DNA of 64,000 nt from C-114 sp963745405. GTDB taxonomy: Bacteria > Chloroflexota > Limnocylindria > Limnocylindrales > CSP1-4. A model generated the notes under the pieces. That model was given only the letters and a program-made list of their open reading frames with translations. It ran no database searches and was not told the DNA's origin. Positions 47,919-57,500 of this stretch are shown here, one piece after another (within the stretch, counting starts at the first letter, position 1; each line of letters opens with the position of its first letter). Made by a program: the position numbers and the translations under genes. The stretch lies in the NCBI GenBank assembly GCA_963745405.1, contig CAVUWY010000002.1, positions 2,480,001-2,544,000 on the forward strand, read 5' to 3'.

Positions 47919-49745
47919 TCAGTCGGCGGCGCGCTGCGGTCGCACGGGGGTCGCGGTGGGCTTCGAGGGGCTCGAGCGACGAACCGCCGTGCGAGGCTTC
48001 TTGGTGCGCGACTTGGGCGCCGGCTCCGAGGACGGCTCGAGGTCGGGGGAGGAGTTCGCGTCGGGCTCGGTGACCGGCTCGGCGACCGAGGCAGTCTCGG
48101 CCACGACCGGGGCCTCGGCGACCGCGGGTTCGGCGACCGCGTCCGGATCGGTGGTCGGGGTCGGCTCAGCGTCGGTCTCGCCGGCCCCCGACGACGCTTC
48201 CTCGAGGCGGGCGTTCATCGCCTCGAGGGCGTGGCGACCGGCGATGAAGGCGGCGAACGATGCCGTCGTCTCGGTCTCGCTGGTGAAGGCCTCACCGTCG
48301 GCGGACGCGGCGGCCACTCCATCGGGGATCGCATCGCCCGTCGCCGGGTCCCCGGCCACCGATGCCATGGCAGCGGCCGCAAGCGGCATGTCGTCGACCG
48401 ATGGTTCCGCCGGCGGGGCGTCCTCGATGGCCGGTCCGAGTGTCGTCCGGTGGACCCAGCCTTCGCTCCCGATCGGGGTTCGAACGAGGAGCCAGCCGGC
48501 CCGCTTGTCGAGCACTTCGACCTCGTCGTTGGCCTGGAGCTCGCCGACCTGCTGGCTGCGGATCTCGTCGGGCTGGTCGTAGAGGCGGACGAGGTCGTAC
48601 CGGACGAGGCGTCGCTCCACCCCGGCTTCGCTCGCGGCCGCGAAGGCGAGCTGCCAGGACTGGCCGGGGACGCCGCTCGCGTAGCGGGCCGCCTTCAGCG
48701 ACGGCCGCCGCCAGCGCGGCATGTGGGCCTCGTCATAGGGGTCGTCGGCCGGGGCGGCGCGCGGCGCCACGACGGTCAGGACCGGGGCGGCCGCCGCTCC
48801 GGCGGCGACTGCGACCGGCTCGGGCTCGTCCGAGCCGCGGCGACGCTTGCCGAGGATGAGGAAGAACCCGCCGAGGACTGCAGCGCACAGGATGAGAGCG
48901 AGCGGGACGATGGGCGGCCCCGAGCCGCCGGACGGGCCGATCGGGTCGGTGCCGCCGAACCCGGTGCCACCGCCGGGTCCAGGTGATGAACCGAGCCCAC
49001 CGACCCCGGCGATGAGCGGCAGCGGTGTCGGGCTGGGGGACGGCGTCGCACTCGAGCCGGAGCCGAACCCGGCCCCCGAGGCGCTCGGGGAAGGACTCGG
49101 ACTCGCGCTCGGGCTCGGCGATGGCACCAGCGTGGCGAGGATCTGCGGCTTCGGCTTCGGCTTGGGAGTCGGCCTCGGCGTCGGACGTGGCGTCGGCCGC
49201 GGAGTCGGCCGGGGGGTCGGCTTCGGCGTCGGCTTGGGGGTGGGCTTGGGCGTCGGCTTCGGCGTCGGCGTCGGTTTTGGACCCACGACGATCGGGCCGT
49301 ACGACGTGCCGGGGGGACACGCGCCGCCCGGATCGCACCGAGCCGTCCCTCCATGGAAGCCCTTGAACCAGTACGAATGCGAGCCCTGAGGCAGAGTCGT
49401 CGAGTAGGTGAAGATCTCACCGGTCGTCACGTTGGGCTGGCTCGTCGTCGGGGCGATCGGGATCGGCGCCCCGCCGTCGATATGGAGCTCGACGGTGTAC
49501 GGCTTGCGATTGAGCACGTCCTGATACTCGACCGAGAACGTGAAGGTCGTGACCGTCGTGCCGGATCCCGGTGTCACGGCGCCGTTGCAGATCCTGGTGT
49601 TCTGCCCGGCCGGGCACGGACTCGATGCTGCCGAGAACGCGGCGGCCACGGGGCGCGGGGAACCCGCGGCGGTCCAGGCCACAGCCAGGGCCAACGCTGC
49701 GATCGCGCCGAAAGCTGCTCGCGTCACGTTTGTGGGCACTACCAA
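47919..49745 (-). CDS. Secreted/membrane protein with Pro-Thr-Lys repeats and an SH3-like domain
   Basis: This 608-residue multi-domain protein has a signal peptide (about 8-35, VAAA cleavage site), a ~110-residue external beta domain (FTFSVEYQDVLNRKPYTVELHIDGG), and a linker of 12 or so KPTP/RPTP repeats (about 158-200) followed by SPSPSAS. One membrane span follows (VPLALILCAAVLGGFFLILG, about 285-305). The cytoplasmic side has an SH3-like domain (LYDQPDEIRSQQVG...GWLLVRTPIGSEGWVHRTTLGP) and an acidic tail. The frame starts with TTG at 49745; GTG two or six codons later may be the true start. Function unknown; cell-wall contact is plausible. Confidence 0.75.
   Translation of the reverse strand: MVVPTNVTRAAFGAIAALALAVAWTAAGSPRPVAAAFSAASSPCPAGQNTRICNGAVTPGSGTTVTTFTFSVEYQDVLNRKPYTVELHIDGGAPIPIAPTTSQPNVTTGEIFTYSTTLPQGSHSYWFKGFHGGTARCDPGGACPPGTSYGPIVVGPKPTPTPKPTPKPTPKPTPKPTPRPTPRPTPRPTPRPTPKPKPKPQILATLVPSPSPSASPSPSPSASGAGFGSGSSATPSPSPTPLPLIAGVGGLGSSPGPGGGTGFGGTDPIGPSGGSGPPIVPLALILCAAVLGGFFLILGKRRRGSDEPEPVAVAAGAAAAPVLTVVAPRAAPADDPYDEAHMPRWRRPSLKAARYASGVPGQSWQLAFAAASEAGVERRLVRYDLVRLYDQPDEIRSQQVGELQANDEVEVLDKRAGWLLVRTPIGSEGWVHRTTLGPAIEDAPPAEPSVDDMPLAAAAMASVAGDPATGDAIPDGVAAASADGEAFTSETETTASFAAFIAGRHALEAMNARLEEASSGAGETDAEPTPTTDPDAVAEPAVAEAPVVAETASVAEPVTEPDANSSPDLEPSSEPAPKSRTKKPRTAVRRSSPSKPTATPVRPQRAAD
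49150..49280 (-). repeat. Tandem repeat encoding KPTP/RPTP
   Basis: About 12 copies of a degenerate 12-base unit encode the Pro-rich linker within the SH3-domain gene. Confidence 0.7.
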
Positions 49746-49933
49746 GGAGCGACGAGATGGATGAATGCTCGTGCGAGCCTATGGCGCGCCGGTGCCCGCC
49801 GTCCGTGGCCTATCGGTCCCAGTACCGATGGTCCCATCGGTTGATGCTCGGCCGAGCGTGACGACCACCCGGGCCGTGCTCGGCCGCCCCGGGGCCCCAC
49901 GCTCGCATCGCGCGGGTGTGCGACGATCGACCC

Positions 49934-50572
49934 GTGGAGCTCATCAAGCGGACGGTCGGACCGGCCGCAACGAACGTCTACCTGCTCGGCGATCCGACCA
50001 CCCGCGAAGCGATCGCGATCGACACGGCGATCCCCTCGCTGTCGTTCGTGACCGACGAGCTGGCCGCCCGCGGCTGGACCCTCAAGTTCATCGTGACCAC
50101 GCACGGGCACTGGGACCACATCGGCGACAACGCGGCGGTGGCCGAGCATACCGGGGCGGCCATCGCCGTCCATCCACTCGATCGCGGGCGCCTCGAGCGG
50201 CCGGCGCCGCTCATGGCGCCGTTCGAGATCCCGCCATCGGTACCGGCCGTCGCGCTCGCCGAGGGCGGGGTCGTCCGCTTCGGCGACATCCATCTCCAGG
50301 TGCTCCACACGCCGGGCCACACCGAGGGCTCGGTCTGCCTGCTCGATCGCGACACCGCGACCCTCTTCAGCGGCGACACCCTGTTCGCCGGCGCCTGGGG
50401 CCGGGTCGACCTGCCGGGCGGCTCGCCGGGTCAGATGGTCGAGTCGCTCGGCCGGCTGGCCGGGTTCGAAGACCGGGTCCGGGTCCTGCCGGGACACGGG
50501 CCGGAGACGACGATCGGCCGGGAGCGCGGCTGGCTCGAGCTCGTCGTGGCCGAGGGACGGCTCCTCGCCTGA
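49934..50572 (+). CDS. MBL-fold metallo-hydrolase (glyoxalase II-like)
   Basis: This 212-residue metallo-beta-lactamase-fold protein has the metal motif THGHWDHIGD, then HTPGHTEGS, SGDTLFAGAWGR and LPGHGPETT, as in hydroxyacylglutathione hydrolase relatives. GTG 49934 is preferred because the product then starts VELIKRTVGPAATNVYLL, as in the family, and GACGAT ends six bases upstream in the leaderless pattern. GTG 49916 would add six residues. The ECF sigma gene follows 37 bases on. Confidence 0.9.
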   Translation: MELIKRTVGPAATNVYLLGDPTTREAIAIDTAIPSLSFVTDELAARGWTLKFIVTTHGHWDHIGDNAAVAEHTGAAIAVHPLDRGRLERPAPLMAPFEIPPSVPAVALAEGGVVRFGDIHLQVLHTPGHTEGSVCLLDRDTATLFSGDTLFAGAWGRVDLPGGSPGQMVESLGRLAGFEDRVRVLPGHGPETTIGRERGWLELVVAEGRLLA

Positions 50573-50609
50573 GGCGCGGCGCCCCGCGACGACCCCATCC
50601 GGGAGGACG

Positions 50610-51227
50610 ATGCAAGGCATCGGGAGGCCGGCGCGTATGTCGGACGTGATGGAGGACCAGCGCCGCCGGACAGCCGTCGAGGAGGCCTACCGTGCCCACG
50701 CCGACGACGTCTATCGGGTGGCCTTCGCCATCCTCCGCGATCCCGACGCCGCGGCCGACGCCACGCACGAGGCGTTCGCCCGGGCCCACGCGCGGTGGGA
50801 CCAATACGACACGAACCGGCCGCTGCGGCCGTGGCTCCACGGCATCGTGGCCAAGGCGTCGCTCGACGCGCTCCGCCGCCGCCGAGTGCGGGAACGGGCC
50901 ATCCCGGTCCTCGCCCGGGTGACCGAGATCGCGTCGATCGGCGGAGCCCCCGATCCGGGGGTCGAGGTCGCCCGCCGGGAGGTCGTCGACGCCGGCCTCG
51001 CGACCCTCGCCCCGAAGTCGCGGGCGGCGGTCGTCCTCCGCCACTACTACGGCTACGACTACGGCGAGATCGGAGCATTCCTCGGGACGAGCGCGGGCAA
51101 TGTCGGCTCGATCCTGAGCCGGGCCCACGCCGACCTCCGCCGACGCCTTGCGGCCGAGGCGCCCGGCACGACCGCAGCCTCCGACGAGGCCGTGGCCGGC
51201 GCGCCCCGCGACCGGTCGGCCGGCTGA
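50610..51227 (+). CDS. ECF sigma-70 family RNA polymerase sigma factor
   Basis: This 205-residue ECF sigma has region 2 at about residues 25-90 (AYRAHADDVYRVAFAILRDPDAAADATHEAF; RPWLHGIVAKASLDALRRRR) and region 4 at about 130-180 (LAPKSRAAVVLRHYYGYDYGEIGAFL; GSILSRAHADLRRRL). GGGAGG is three to four bases before the ATG. The next gene, 21 bases on, encodes a single-span membrane protein that may be its anti-sigma factor. Confidence 0.92.
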   Translation: MQGIGRPARMSDVMEDQRRRTAVEEAYRAHADDVYRVAFAILRDPDAAADATHEAFARAHARWDQYDTNRPLRPWLHGIVAKASLDALRRRRVRERAIPVLARVTEIASIGGAPDPGVEVARREVVDAGLATLAPKSRAAVVLRHYYGYDYGEIGAFLGTSAGNVGSILSRAHADLRRRLAAEAPGTTAASDEAVAGAPRDRSAG

Positions 51228-51248
51228 TCCGGAGCCCAGGAGAACGAG

Positions 51249-53174
51249 ATGAACGAACGACCGACCGGTCCCGACCGACCAGCCGAGGCCGCGCGACCGA
51301 CCGACACGGCGCGGACCGACGCGGCGCGGACCGACGGCGCCCCGACCGACGGCATCCGGACCGGCCAGGCGCCCCGGATCGACCCGCGTCTCGATGACGA
51401 CGCGCTCGGCCGGATCGTCCGCGACGTCGCCGACGGCTGGACGATGCCGCCGCGCCGGCTCGGCTTGGCGACATGGCGCGACCGTGTCGACGTGAAGCCA
51501 CGGCACGGGTCGGGCGGCGTGGGCCGTCGCGGCCTGCGGGGGCTCGGCGCGGCCGCCTCGATCGCCCTCGCCGCGACCGTCGTCCTGGCGTTCGCCGCCG
51601 TCTTGCTCACGGTCCCGCGTGGTTCCTCGATCGGCAAGGCGCCCGGGTCGGGCGGCCCGGCGGCCTCCGCCGGCCTGGCGAGTCCCCGTCCGAGCGGCGG
51701 GCCCTCCGGTCCTGCCTCACCGGCGCCGGCCGCTTACCCGGGACCGTCGGGGATCGCGGACGGCCCCCTGCCGGCCTACGCCGTGTACGGATCGAAGCTC
51801 AGCGGCCGCGTCGTCGCCCGTTTCGGGGCGTCGTACGGGGCGGTCGACCTCGGAAGCGGCGCCCTGCGCGGCGACCTCTTCCCGGGGACGACGTGGGGCA
51901 CCCAGCTGTTCCATCTGCCCGGCGGTGGGCTCCTCTGCGTCTGCCAGCGCTGGTCGTCGACGAACTTCGTCCAGGGGACCCTCGTCGTCGACATCCGCCG
52001 GACCGACCCGGACGGCTCGATCGGCGATCGGTTTCCGGTCGCGTCCCTTGTCGGCGACGCCGATCCCGGCGACGCGGCGACCTACGACTTCCCGGGAGCC
52101 GTCGCGACCGCGGACCTGTCGGCCGATGGACGCACCGCGTACGTCGCGTGGGCGTATCGCCGCAGTCCGACGTGGCACATCGGCATCGACGTCGTCGACG
52201 TCGCTCGCGGGGCCGTCACCCAGACCCTGCGGCTGCCGGACCGGCCGTCGCTCGATGGTGGCAAACCGATCGACGTCGTGCCGAGCACGGCCCGCATCTC
52301 GCCGGACGGCGCACATCTGATGGTCATCGTCGGTGAGTCGACGGCCAACGACGCGAGCGTCCAGGCAACGTACGTCTCGGCCACGGTCGCCGACGGCCGG
52401 ATCTCCGGGGTAGAAACGCTGCCGACCGGCAGCGGCGGGACCGACCCTTGCGCCTACACGCTGACCGCCGGATGGGCATCGGCCGATGCGTTCTACACGG
52501 TCTGCGGCGTGGATCCCTCGACCTACATCCTCATGAACCCGGGCGGGACGGTGCTCGTCCGGACGGCCGTCGGCGGCGGCGGGCCATCGGTCGAGACGGT
52601 GTCGGGCGGCTCCGAGGTCGTCGATCCGGCGGCCGGCCTGCTCTATCACTGGGACCCGGTCTCACGGACGCTCACCCGGCTCGACCTCGGGACCGGATCG
52701 ATCACCGGCACCGTGACGGCGGCCGCCACCTCCGCCTCCGAAGCGCCCGGGGCGGCCGACGCCGGACGGTTCGACCTCGGCGGGATCGGGCGGGCCATCG
52801 CCGGCTGGCTGGCCCCGTCGGCGAACGCCAAGACACTCCTCCAGCCGGGGCTCGCGCTGTCGCCGGACGGGACCCGCGTCTATGCCCTCGGCATCCTGCC
52901 GCCGCAGAACTACATCAGCGGCTCGACCGGAGTCGACGTGTTCGACACGACGTCGATGCGCCAGGTCGACCACTGGGCTCCACTCGGAGACCTGGTCTCG
53001 ATCGCGGTCAGCTCGGACGGCCGGCAGGTCTATCTCGCGGCGTCGGCCGCCACGACCGCGGCGGGCGGGGCTACCGACGCTCCGGGCGCGCTCTTCGTCT
53101 ACGACGCCCCCAACGGCCGACTCCACCTCATCGCCGGCGACCTGGGCCAGGACGACGTGGAGCTCCTTCCCTAG
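51249..53174 (+). CDS. Membrane-anchored beta-propeller-like protein, possible anti-sigma partner
   Basis: This 641-residue protein has a ~95-residue cytoplasmic part (DPRLDDDALGRIVRDVADGW), one membrane span (about 98-120), a Pro/Ser/Gly linker and a large external domain. That domain has repeats reminiscent of a beta-propeller (LSADGRTAYVAWAY; ISPDGAHLMVIV; LSPDGTRVYALG; VSSDGRQVYLAAS). AGGAG lies before the ATG. Its place after an ECF sigma gene suggests a sensor/anti-sigma role; this is inference. Confidence 0.7.
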   Translation: MNERPTGPDRPAEAARPTDTARTDAARTDGAPTDGIRTGQAPRIDPRLDDDALGRIVRDVADGWTMPPRRLGLATWRDRVDVKPRHGSGGVGRRGLRGLGAAASIALAATVVLAFAAVLLTVPRGSSIGKAPGSGGPAASAGLASPRPSGGPSGPASPAPAAYPGPSGIADGPLPAYAVYGSKLSGRVVARFGASYGAVDLGSGALRGDLFPGTTWGTQLFHLPGGGLLCVCQRWSSTNFVQGTLVVDIRRTDPDGSIGDRFPVASLVGDADPGDAATYDFPGAVATADLSADGRTAYVAWAYRRSPTWHIGIDVVDVARGAVTQTLRLPDRPSLDGGKPIDVVPSTARISPDGAHLMVIVGESTANDASVQATYVSATVADGRISGVETLPTGSGGTDPCAYTLTAGWASADAFYTVCGVDPSTYILMNPGGTVLVRTAVGGGGPSVETVSGGSEVVDPAAGLLYHWDPVSRTLTRLDLGTGSITGTVTAAATSASEAPGAADAGRFDLGGIGRAIAGWLAPSANAKTLLQPGLALSPDGTRVYALGILPPQNYISGSTGVDVFDTTSMRQVDHWAPLGDLVSIAVSSDGRQVYLAASAATTAAGGATDAPGALFVYDAPNGRLHLIAGDLGQDDVELLP

Positions 53175-53289
53175 GGACCGCACCTGGGCTCGCCCGCGGC
53201 GCGGCAGCTCCCAGTCGCGGCGCGGCGGCCTCTCTTCGCCTCACCCGCCCTCCCGTGATGGAGGGCCGGCGCCCCGGTTCGCGAGTCGG

Positions 53290-54297
53290 TCAGTCCTCGC
53301 CGGGCTCGAGTGGCTTCCGCCTGGTGGTCGCCCGCTGGACCTGAGCGAAGCCTAGGCTCTCGTACAGGCCGAGCGCGCCATGCGGGTTCTCGGCGTCGAC
53401 GCCGAGCGCGGCCTCGGCGAGCCCGTGCTCGCGGAGCCCGGCGCAGGCCGAGAGGATGAGCGCGGAGGCGAGCCCGCGGTGCCGCCACGGCCGACGGACG
53501 CTGATCCGATCGAGCCAGCCGCGACTGAGGCCGAGGACCCGGTTCTCTTCGGTGTAGACGCCGACGGCGACGACGCCGGCGACCTCGTCGCCGTCCCAGG
53601 CGACCCGCCACAGGTGGAGGAGGAGATCGGGGTCGCTGATGACCTCGTTGAACTCCTCGGCGGTGAACTCGTGGTGTCCCCAGTGATCGCGGAACGCCTC
53701 GTTCTCCGCGTCGAACGCCTGGCGGACCGTGGCCATCGTGACCGGCCGCAGCTCGAGGCCGTCGGGCAGCGGTCGCGGCGGCGGCGAATCGAGGTCGCGC
53801 TTGACCATCTCGAAGAAGTAGCGGACCGGCCGGAAGCCCTCCGACTCGAGCAGGACGTGATGGCCGACCGCGGAGTCCACGGCCCACGTCGAGAAGCGGA
53901 TGGGCCGCCCCGCCGGCATAGACGCGGCTCGCTCGCGTGCCCGCGCCTCGTTGCGATGGAGGAGAGCCCGTCCGATGCCGCGGCGGCGGACGTCGGGCCG
54001 GACGCAGCCGTGGAGCTCGAATGACCGCTCGTCGTCGCGAGCCCGAAAACGGACCATGCCGAACGCGACCGGTTCGCCGTCGAGCTCGGCGAGGACGACG
54101 TCCTGGCCCGGATCGAATCCATCGGGGGTCGCGAACTGGATCGTCAGCTGGTCGACGGTCGGGATCATGTCGAAGGAGTCGGCCAGGTTCTCCGCCTTCT
54201 CGATCGCCACGATCGTCGGCAGGTCGTCCGGGCCGGCGTAGTTGCGGAGCGTGAGCCCCGGGACCGCCGACGCGGCCGCTTCCTCCTCGATCGTCAT
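53290..54297 (-). CDS. Tandem GNAT-domain acetyltransferase
   Basis: This 335-residue protein carries two GNAT folds, like mycothiol synthase MshD and related proteins. Acetyl-CoA-binding motifs are VRPDVRRRGIGRALL (first) and VRRPWRHRGLASALI (second, with NPHGALGLYESLGF). The start at 54297 has GGGAGGGA upstream and overlaps the rsgA stop (ATGA). It is the last gene of the ABC/GNAT/rsgA operon. A paralogue is encoded at 55377-56429. Substrate unknown. Confidence 0.88.
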   Translation of the reverse strand: MTIEEEAAASAVPGLTLRNYAGPDDLPTIVAIEKAENLADSFDMIPTVDQLTIQFATPDGFDPGQDVVLAELDGEPVAFGMVRFRARDDERSFELHGCVRPDVRRRGIGRALLHRNEARARERAASMPAGRPIRFSTWAVDSAVGHHVLLESEGFRPVRYFFEMVKRDLDSPPPRPLPDGLELRPVTMATVRQAFDAENEAFRDHWGHHEFTAEEFNEVISDPDLLLHLWRVAWDGDEVAGVVAVGVYTEENRVLGLSRGWLDRISVRRPWRHRGLASALILSACAGLREHGLAEAALGVDAENPHGALGLYESLGFAQVQRATTRRKPLEPGED

Positions 54298-55380
54298 CGT
54301 TCCCTCCCGTACGGCGCCGCCTTGCGGGCCATCGCGTCGGCCGAGACGTTGCGGACCAGGCGAGCGAAGCGCTTGGCCTCGACTCGCTCGGCGGCGGTCC
54401 GTCGGCCCTCGCTGTGAGCCGCTTCGCGTTCCAGTTTGCGACGTGCCCGCAACCGATCCGAGGCGAGCTCGCCGCCCGCGATGGCCGCCGTGACCGCACA
54501 GCCCGGTTCGCGTTCGTGCCGGCAATCGCGGAAGCGGCAGGCCGCCGCGAGCTCGTCGATATCCGCGAACGCCTCGTCGAGACCCTCGCCCTCCCACATC
54601 CCGAGCTCGCGCATGCCCGGCGTGTCGACGATGCACGCGCCACCCGGCAGGACCACAAGCTGGCGATGGGTCGTCGTGTGACGACCCCGATCGTCGTCGG
54701 CGCGGACGGCCGCGGTCGCGAGCAGCTCGACGCCGACGAGCACGTTGATGAGGGTCGACTTGCCGACGCCCGGAGCTGCCGAGGATGGCCGCCGTCCGTC
54801 CCGGTCCGAGCCGGTCCCGGACCCCATCGAGGCCGTCGCCGGTCAGGGCCGACACCGGGTGGACGGCGACGCCCGGAGCGACCGCCTCGACGGCCAGGGT
54901 CATCCCTTCGACGTCCGACGAGCGATCGGCCTTCGTGAGGAGGACCACCGGTTCGGCCCCACTCGACCAGGCGACCGCCACGTAGCGCTCGAGCCGGCGG
55001 AGGTTGAAGTCGCCGTCGAGCGACATCGCCACGAAGACGAGATCGACGTTGGCGGCCACGACCTGGCCGTCGGAGCGCAGACCGGCCACCTTGCGGGTGA
55101 ACGACGTCCGGCGGGGCAGGAGGGCGTGGATCGTGGCCGCGTCGTCGGCCGGCGAGCCGGAGATGGCCACCCAGTCGCCGACGGCCGGGAAGCCGCCTGG
55201 CCCGGCATCGAACCGGAAGCGACCCGAGACGACCGCGGTTCCCTCGGCGCCGGCCGAGCGGACCTCGTACGCGCCGCGATGCTCCACGGTGACCCGGGCC
55301 GGCTCGTGACCGCGCTCCGCGTGCGGCGCGAACGCGGCCTCGAGCTCGGGAGTCCAGCCGAGGGCGGCGAGGCCGCTCAC
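54294..55380 (-). pseudogene. rsgA: Ribosome small subunit-dependent GTPase RsgA, frameshifted in the P-loop
   Basis: RsgA is a circularly permuted GTPase that assists 30S maturation. The N-terminal OB domain, DVVFVA-type segment (ANVDLVFVAMSLDGDFNLRR) and G4 motif LLTKAD lie in one frame. At the P-loop the sequence reads GSSG and then shifts; the second frame continues PGVGKSTLINVLVG, DTPGMREL and the zinc motif CRFRDCRHEREPGC to the end. One extra C in the CCC run at 54769-54771 causes it. The repaired protein is ~361 residues, normal for RsgA. It is either a real mutation or an assembly error. The GTG start overlaps the upstream stop (GTGA). Confidence 0.88.
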
Positions 55381-56429
55381 GCGACACCGCCGGTCGGTGC
55401 CGGATCGCCGAGCCGACGCCGATAGCCGGTCTCCGACGAGACCACCCGGTAGCCGCAGGACTCGTACAGGTCGAGCGCCTGGTTCGGGTTCTGGGCGTCG
55501 ACGCCGAGGCACGACCGGGCTGCGCCGCGATCGCGGAGGGTGACGAGGCTGCGGGCGATGAGCGCCCGGGCAAGGCCCCGGCGCCGCCACGGCCGGCGGG
55601 TGAAGACCGGATCGAGCCAGCCTTCGACCGCCCCGTCGCGACCGGTCAGGAGGACCGGCATGACCGCCCCCGCCACCTCCTCGCCCTCGAAGGCGACGAC
55701 CCAGAGCGCCGGGTCCTTCGTCGGGTCCTCGCAGAACTGGGCGAACGCCTCGTCAGACTCGTCGACCCAGCCGAAGCCGTCGCGGAACGCCTCAGTTTGG
55801 GCGAGGAAGATGCGGTGCAGCATCGCCGGCTCCGCGACGACCGGCCGGACCTCGAGCCCGTCGGGCAGCGCAACGTCCGGGATCGCCTCGAGGTCGGGTC
55901 GGGCCATCTGGTGGAACCGGCGGAACGGCTCGTACCCGGCGGCCCGGACGAGCACGCCGCTGGCGCGATCGGTGTCCGGGATGAAGGTCATGAGCCAGCG
56001 CGGTCGATCGAGTGCCTCGCCGGCAACCGTATGTGAGGCCGCGATGGCCCGCCGCCGGCGCTCCGACCAGGTGTGGAGGGCCCGGGGCACGCCTCGGTCC
56101 CGGACCCGGGGATGGACGAGGGCGATCAGCGTGTAGACCCGCTCGCCGTCGTTCGTGTCGTTCCACTCGACCCGGGCGTAGGCGACGATCTCACCGTCGG
56201 CCTCGGCGATGAGGATGTCGGTCGCCGGGTCGCAGCGCTCGAAGTGGCTGTAGACGTTCCGCATCGCCCCGAAGTCGAGCGGCTCGATCTCGCCGTCGGC
56301 GAGGCGGGCCGCCCGGTTGGCCTCGGCCATGCCGGCCAGGTCGGCATCGATGCCGCGGAACGCGCGGAAGGTGATCCCCGGGTAGTCGGCGGGGGCGGGC
56401 AGGTCGCCCAGCCCCATCTCGACGATCAT
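55377..56429 (-). CDS. Tandem GNAT-domain acetyltransferase
   Basis: This 350-residue double-GNAT protein has motifs VHPRVRDRGVPRALH in the first half, and FTRRPWRRRGLARALIARSL with NPNQALDLYESCGY in the second. It starts one base after the stop of the ABC permease gene and overlaps rsgA by four bases. It is a paralogue of the protein encoded at 53290-54297. Sharing an operon with an exporter suggests detoxification by acetylation and export, an inference. Confidence 0.88.
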   Translation of the reverse strand: MIVEMGLGDLPAPADYPGITFRAFRGIDADLAGMAEANRAARLADGEIEPLDFGAMRNVYSHFERCDPATDILIAEADGEIVAYARVEWNDTNDGERVYTLIALVHPRVRDRGVPRALHTWSERRRRAIAASHTVAGEALDRPRWLMTFIPDTDRASGVLVRAAGYEPFRRFHQMARPDLEAIPDVALPDGLEVRPVVAEPAMLHRIFLAQTEAFRDGFGWVDESDEAFAQFCEDPTKDPALWVVAFEGEEVAGAVMPVLLTGRDGAVEGWLDPVFTRRPWRRRGLARALIARSLVTLRDRGAARSCLGVDAQNPNQALDLYESCGYRVVSSETGYRRRLGDPAPTGGVA

Positions 56430-56430
56430 G

Positions 56431-57231
56431 TCAACCCACTCGCTTCAGCTTGCCGGTCCGCTTCGCGTACCGCTCGGCTCGCCCGAAGGCCCACAGGCCG
56501 ATCGGGATGAATGCGACGCCCATGACCAGCAGCGGCCAGACGTCGTACCAGAGGTCGGGCAGGGCGACGCCGTCGAGGAGGGCGGCGCGGACCCCGTCGA
56601 GGATGTAGGTGGCCGGCGACAGGTGGGCGAGCACCTGCATCCAGGCGGGGAGGATGGAGATCGGGTAGTAGACGCCCGACACGAGGAGGAGGCACGACTG
56701 GAGGACGAACGTCATCTGGGCCCCCCGCTCGACGTAGAGGAGCGGCAGGATCGCGGCCATCATCCCGATCCCGACGAAGCTGAACGACCCGATGACCATG
56801 AAGGCGGCCGCCGTCGGGACGTTCGAGTGGCTCAGGTCGAGACCGAAGAACAGGGTGAGGACGACGAGCATCACCGCGGTGTGGACGAGGCCGTAGAGCA
56901 CCGCGTAGGCGACCGACCCGACCAGCTGCGACGAGCGCCGGATCGGGGCCATCATCGTGTACTCGAGGGTGCCCTCCCAGCGCTCGACCGCGATCGTCTC
57001 GGCGATCCAGCTGAAGGTGATCGAGAGGTAGTTCCAGAAGATCGCCCCGATCATCAGGCTGAACAGGAGGCGCGTGTCGTCGGCCGCCACTCCGATCAGC
57101 GAGATCGACAGGGCACCGGCGACGGAGTAGACGAGGAACGCGACCTCCCAGCCCCAGTAGCGGCGGGTCAGGTAGAAGTTCCGTTCGATGAAGGCGAAAC
57201 TCGCCTTCAGCTCGGCTGTCATGGCAGTCAT
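56431..57231 (-). CDS. ABC-2 type permease
   Basis: This 266-residue protein has six predicted membrane spans and the ABC-2 pattern (ERWEGTLEYTMMAPI between spans 2 and 3; LQSCLLLVSGVYYPISILP). The start at 57231 has GGAG eight bases upstream; longer frames add unrelated residues. It is the membrane partner of the ATPase at 57497-58426, probably exporting a drug or peptide. Confidence 0.9.
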   Translation of the reverse strand: MTAMTAELKASFAFIERNFYLTRRYWGWEVAFLVYSVAGALSISLIGVAADDTRLLFSLMIGAIFWNYLSITFSWIAETIAVERWEGTLEYTMMAPIRRSSQLVGSVAYAVLYGLVHTAVMLVVLTLFFGLDLSHSNVPTAAAFMVIGSFSFVGIGMMAAILPLLYVERGAQMTFVLQSCLLLVSGVYYPISILPAWMQVLAHLSPATYILDGVRAALLDGVALPDLWYDVWPLLVMGVAFIPIGLWAFGRAERYAKRTGKLKRVG

Positions 57232-57284
57232 CGGATGGTCTCCGTGGTGCGCTCCGGCCAGGGGCCGGGGCCGGCTCGACCCCG

Positions 57285-57500
57285 TCATCGGGATCGAGCC
57301 GGCCGCAGGGAGGGATCCGCCGCGATCCGGTTCCCGATCGCGATGATCCGGGCACCGAGGGCACGGCGGAATGGGCGCCGAGGGGCGCGTCGCGCCGGCC
57401 GGGCAGCCAGGCGGGCGTCGGCCGCCGCCTGGAACTGCACCTGTCGCCGCTCCTTCGCCAGTCGGAGCTGCATTTCGATCTGCTGCTGCATCGTCATCAC
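57285..57500 (-). CDS. Small basic protein between ABC ATPase and permease
   Basis: This 71-residue protein has a Gln/Arg-rich helical start (MQQQIEMQLRLAKERRQ) and a basic middle. Its GTG overlaps the ATPase stop (GTGA), and AAGGGAGG lies just upstream; ATG codons one or three codons later fit the ribosome-binding site equally. Coupling supports it being real. No family is recognised. Confidence 0.55.
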   Translation of the reverse strand: MMTMQQQIEMQLRLAKERRQVQFQAAADARLAARPARRAPRRPFRRALGARIIAIGNRIAADPSLRPARSR

